DNA of 7,564 nt from Phycisphaerae bacterium (GTDB lineage: Bacteria; Planctomycetota; Phycisphaerae; JAAYCJ01): assembly GCA_012514125.1 (NCBI GenBank), contig JAAZAW010000289.1, positions 1 to 7,564 on the forward strand, given 5' to 3'. The position numbers and the translations under genes are program-made. This document shows positions 6,020-7,564 of the stretch, piece after piece (position 1 is the first letter of the stretch; each line of letters begins with the position of its first letter). The notes beneath the pieces are model-generated. The model worked only from the letters and a program-made list of their open reading frames with translations, made no database searches and was not told the origin of the DNA.

Positions 6020-6049
6020 ATTTGAAATGGCGTTAAGGTGAATTTCCTC

Positions 6050-6077
6050 TTGTCTTATGTCTGTGGACCTTTATAAT
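6050..6077 (+). promoter_or_regulatory. Probable sigma70-type promoter of the radical-SAM-like gene and lysC
   Basis: TTGTCT (6050-6055), a 16-base spacer and a perfect TATAAT (6072-6077). The predicted start near 6084 gives a leader of only about 26 bases before the ATG at 6110. The CTCTTGTC string covering the -35 is shared with the hemB promoter. Confidence 0.6.
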
Positions 6078-6109
6078 TTGTACGACTTTATCAGGAACCT
6101 AGAGATATT

Positions 6110-6832
6110 ATGCCGACAGCACGAAGTATCAATAAAGTGGTCATGGACGCTCGCAGGCGGAACATGGGAAAAAAGCGGATTTCGCCGAGCGAGGTGGAGC
6201 GTCCGAGGCTGACGGTTCGCGCCGACGGTTCAGAATCCTGGTCGGGGGCGAGGCAGACGGCTGAGTCCGATCGCGTTCCATCACAAATCTGGATTTATCT
6301 CGACGATTTTACTCCCGGGGTTGTGGGTAGGACGGAAATTGCTTCCATCGGTTGGGATTTTTCTCATTGGCTTGAAAAAGCCCAGGCTCGGTGGGGGGGG
6401 CATCCGATTGATCTTTTTTTGGTCTCCTTTGGGACGGGTTTTATGCGTTCGGAGTTGCTTGAGTATCTTCAGACCCTTGCCGTCAGACGTTTGCGGTGGA
6501 GTTGCAGGCTGTTGACCGACGGGTTGAGTCTGACGAGTACTGCTGCGATTGACGCTTTGTTGTGTTCTTCTCTTGACGAGGTGGTGGTTTATGTGGCGGG
6601 AGTGGGTGAGGCAATTAACGTCCGGGCGCTTCAGGTCACGAAGGATTTAGTTGACTTACGTACCCGCAGAGGGCAAAATCGTCCTGATATAATCTGTCGG
6701 GTCTGTCCGAATCCCGCTGGCGGGCAGAAAAAGATGATCACCGAAATATCCCAGTGGGTCAGACAGGCCGGTATTGATCGGCTTGAAGTTAGCGACAAGG
6801 TAACTGAGGAAAAAAGGCTATGGGGATCGTAG
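6110..6832 (+). CDS. Radical-SAM-like protein without the iron-sulfur cysteine motif, upstream of and overlapping lysC
   Basis: I do not recognise a named family. The 240-residue product starts with a basic, probably disordered tail (1-55). From residue 57 it follows the strand order of a radical SAM partial barrel: [10 protein letters not shown] (57-66); [21 protein letters not shown] (100-120), where radical SAM proteins have [17 protein letters not shown] (132-142) in place of the usual TNG-x-L element; [34 protein letters not shown] (155-188), like the SLDG...R segment; RPDIICRV (191-198); and [11 protein letters not shown] (221-231). The cluster motif CxxxCxxC is absent: the loop reads [12 protein letters not shown], and only Cys132, 152, 196 and 199 exist. 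It therefore cannot be a conventional radical SAM enzyme; a degenerate structural or regulatory homologue is possible. Its last 13 bases overlap lysC, so the two are probably translated together. AGGAA lies 12 bases before the ATG, rather far. The gene is well supported by context; the family assignment is moderate. Confidence 0.6.
   Translation: MPTARSINKVVMDARRRNMGKKRISPSEVERPRLTVRADGSESWSGARQTAESDRVPSQIWIYLDDFTPGVVGRTEIASIGWDFSHWLEKAQARWGGHPIDLFLVSFGTGFMRSELLEYLQTLAVRRLRWSCRLLTDGLSLTSTAAIDALLCSSLDEVVVYVAGVGEAINVRALQVTKDLVDLRTRRGQNRPDIICRVCPNPAGGQKKMITEISQWVRQAGIDRLEVSDKVTEEKRLWGS
6806..6810 (+). promoter_or_regulatory. lysC ribosome binding site inside the upstream gene
   Basis: GAGGA, nine bases before the ATG at 6820, lies within the last codons of the preceding gene. 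It supports that ATG as the lysC start and translational coupling of the pair. Confidence 0.7.
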
Positions 6833-7564
6833 TACAGAAATTTGGTGGGACGAGTGTTCAAGACGCTGAACGCATTAATCGTGCCGCCCGGCGTGCCATC
6901 AAGGCACAACTTTCGGGCAATAAAGTTGTCGTGGTTGTTTCGGCCATGGGTCATACGACCGATGAGTTGGTCAATTTGGCCAAGCAGATCACCGATACGC
7001 CGTCGAAGCGCGAAATGGACATGCTTTTGAGTACGGGCGAACAGATTTCCATTGCGTTGATGGCGATGGCGATTCAAACGATGGGTCACGACGCGATCAG
7101 CATGACGGGGATTCAGGTTGGTATGTTTACCGACTCGGCCCACACCAAGGCGCGGATTCAGAAGATCAACGCCGATCACATGCTTGACCATCTTAATCGG
7201 GGGCAGATCGTCATTGTGGCAGGATTTCAGGGTGTGGACCCTGAAGGTGACATCACCACCCTGGGACGGGGCGGTTCGGATACGACGGCGGTTGCTCTGG
7301 CGGCGGTTCTCAAGGCGGATGTTTGTGAAATTTATACTGATGTTAACGGTATTTATACGGCCGACCCGCGGCTGGTGCCGAAAGCGAAAAAACTCGAAAC
7401 GGTATCTTATGATGAGATTCTGGAACTTGCCAGTCTCGGCGCCGGTGTCATGCACAGTCGAAGTATCGAATTTGGGAAGAAATATGGTGTGCCGATTCAT
7501 GTTCGTTCGAGTTTGACCGACGAGCCTGGGAGTATTATTTGCGAGGAGACAAAAGTAATGGAAG
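6820..7564 (+). CDS. lysC: Aspartate kinase, N-terminal catalytic part (cut by window edge)
   Basis: The 248 visible residues form the amino-acid kinase domain of aspartokinase, which phosphorylates aspartate to 4-phosphoaspartate, opening the route to lysine, diaminopimelate, threonine, methionine and isoleucine in the cytoplasm. Motifs: [10 protein letters not shown] (4-13, catalytic Lys7), [13 protein letters not shown] (38-50), STGEQIS (71-77, substrate Glu74), [23 protein letters not shown] (135-157) and [14 protein letters not shown] (171-184), where Asn stands at the usual Asp position. [14 protein letters not shown] (205-218) closes the domain. The protein is of the compact monofunctional type, like Bacillus or Corynebacterium LysC; the C-terminal ACT domains that bind lysine/threonine would lie beyond the window, so feedback behaviour cannot be judged. 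Start ATG 6820 has GAGGA nine bases upstream and overlaps the previous gene by 13 bases. Confidence 0.96.
   Translation, partial: MGIVVQKFGGTSVQDAERINRAARRAIKAQLSGNKVVVVVSAMGHTTDELVNLAKQITDTPSKREMDMLLSTGEQISIALMAMAIQTMGHDAISMTGIQVGMFTDSAHTKARIQKINADHMLDHLNRGQIVIVAGFQGVDPEGDITTLGRGGSDTTAVALAAVLKADVCEIYTDVNGIYTADPRLVPKAKKLETVSYDEILELASLGAGVMHSRSIEFGKKYGVPIHVRSSLTDEPGSIICEETKVME

Noticed and set aside
6631..7500. 289-codon open frame on the minus strand opposite lysC
   Set aside because: Antisense shadow of the radical-SAM-like gene and lysC; the composition is that of a reverse-frame translation, rich in Arg, His and Asn.

Overview
This is a bacterial chromosomal segment of roughly even base composition carrying mostly housekeeping genes. 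By homology read from the translated sequence it contains, in order: a macrolide-phosphotransferase-like kinase (minus strand, cut by the left edge), hemB (plus), aspC (minus), a large methyltransferase/ATP-grasp fusion gene (plus), a small radical-SAM-like gene (plus) and lysC (plus, cut by the right edge). The host cannot be named from the sequence with confidence. The gene mix, the methyltransferase/ATP-grasp fusion and the style of the HemB protein made me think of Planctomycetota (Phycisphaerae-like), but this is only a weak inference.

Layout. Positions 1-721 hold the kinase gene, transcribed leftwards. Positions 722-1032 are a divergent intergenic region with a T9G8 homopolymer junction and a good promoter for hemB. 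hemB (1033-2043) and aspC (2144-3355) converge on a 22-bp inverted repeat that probably ends transcription. Positions 3356-3896 are a long divergent region: aspC has a strong ribosome binding site on one side. On the other side a consensus-like promoter at 3658 drives a leader of about 195 nt that is rich in hairpins and ends in a terminator-like hairpin plus T6, just before the fusion gene. The fusion gene (3897-5948) is followed by a terminator-like hairpin and a new promoter (6050-6077). That promoter drives a two-gene unit in which the radical-SAM-like gene overlaps lysC by 13 bases.

Function. HemB makes porphobilinogen for tetrapyrroles. AspC interconverts oxaloacetate/glutamate and aspartate/2-oxoglutarate, and LysC phosphorylates aspartate as the first step towards lysine, diaminopimelate, threonine and methionine, so two genes of aspartate metabolism lie near each other. 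The ATP-grasp half of the fusion resembles D-Ala-D-Ala ligases but lacks the canonical N-terminal motifs, so its substrate is unknown.

The parts least explained by known families are the structured leader at 3690-3883, the fusion enzyme itself, and the cysteine-cluster-free radical-SAM-like protein coupled to lysC. There is also a marked strand asymmetry: plus-strand genes favour T- and G-ending codons, minus-strand genes C-ending codons.
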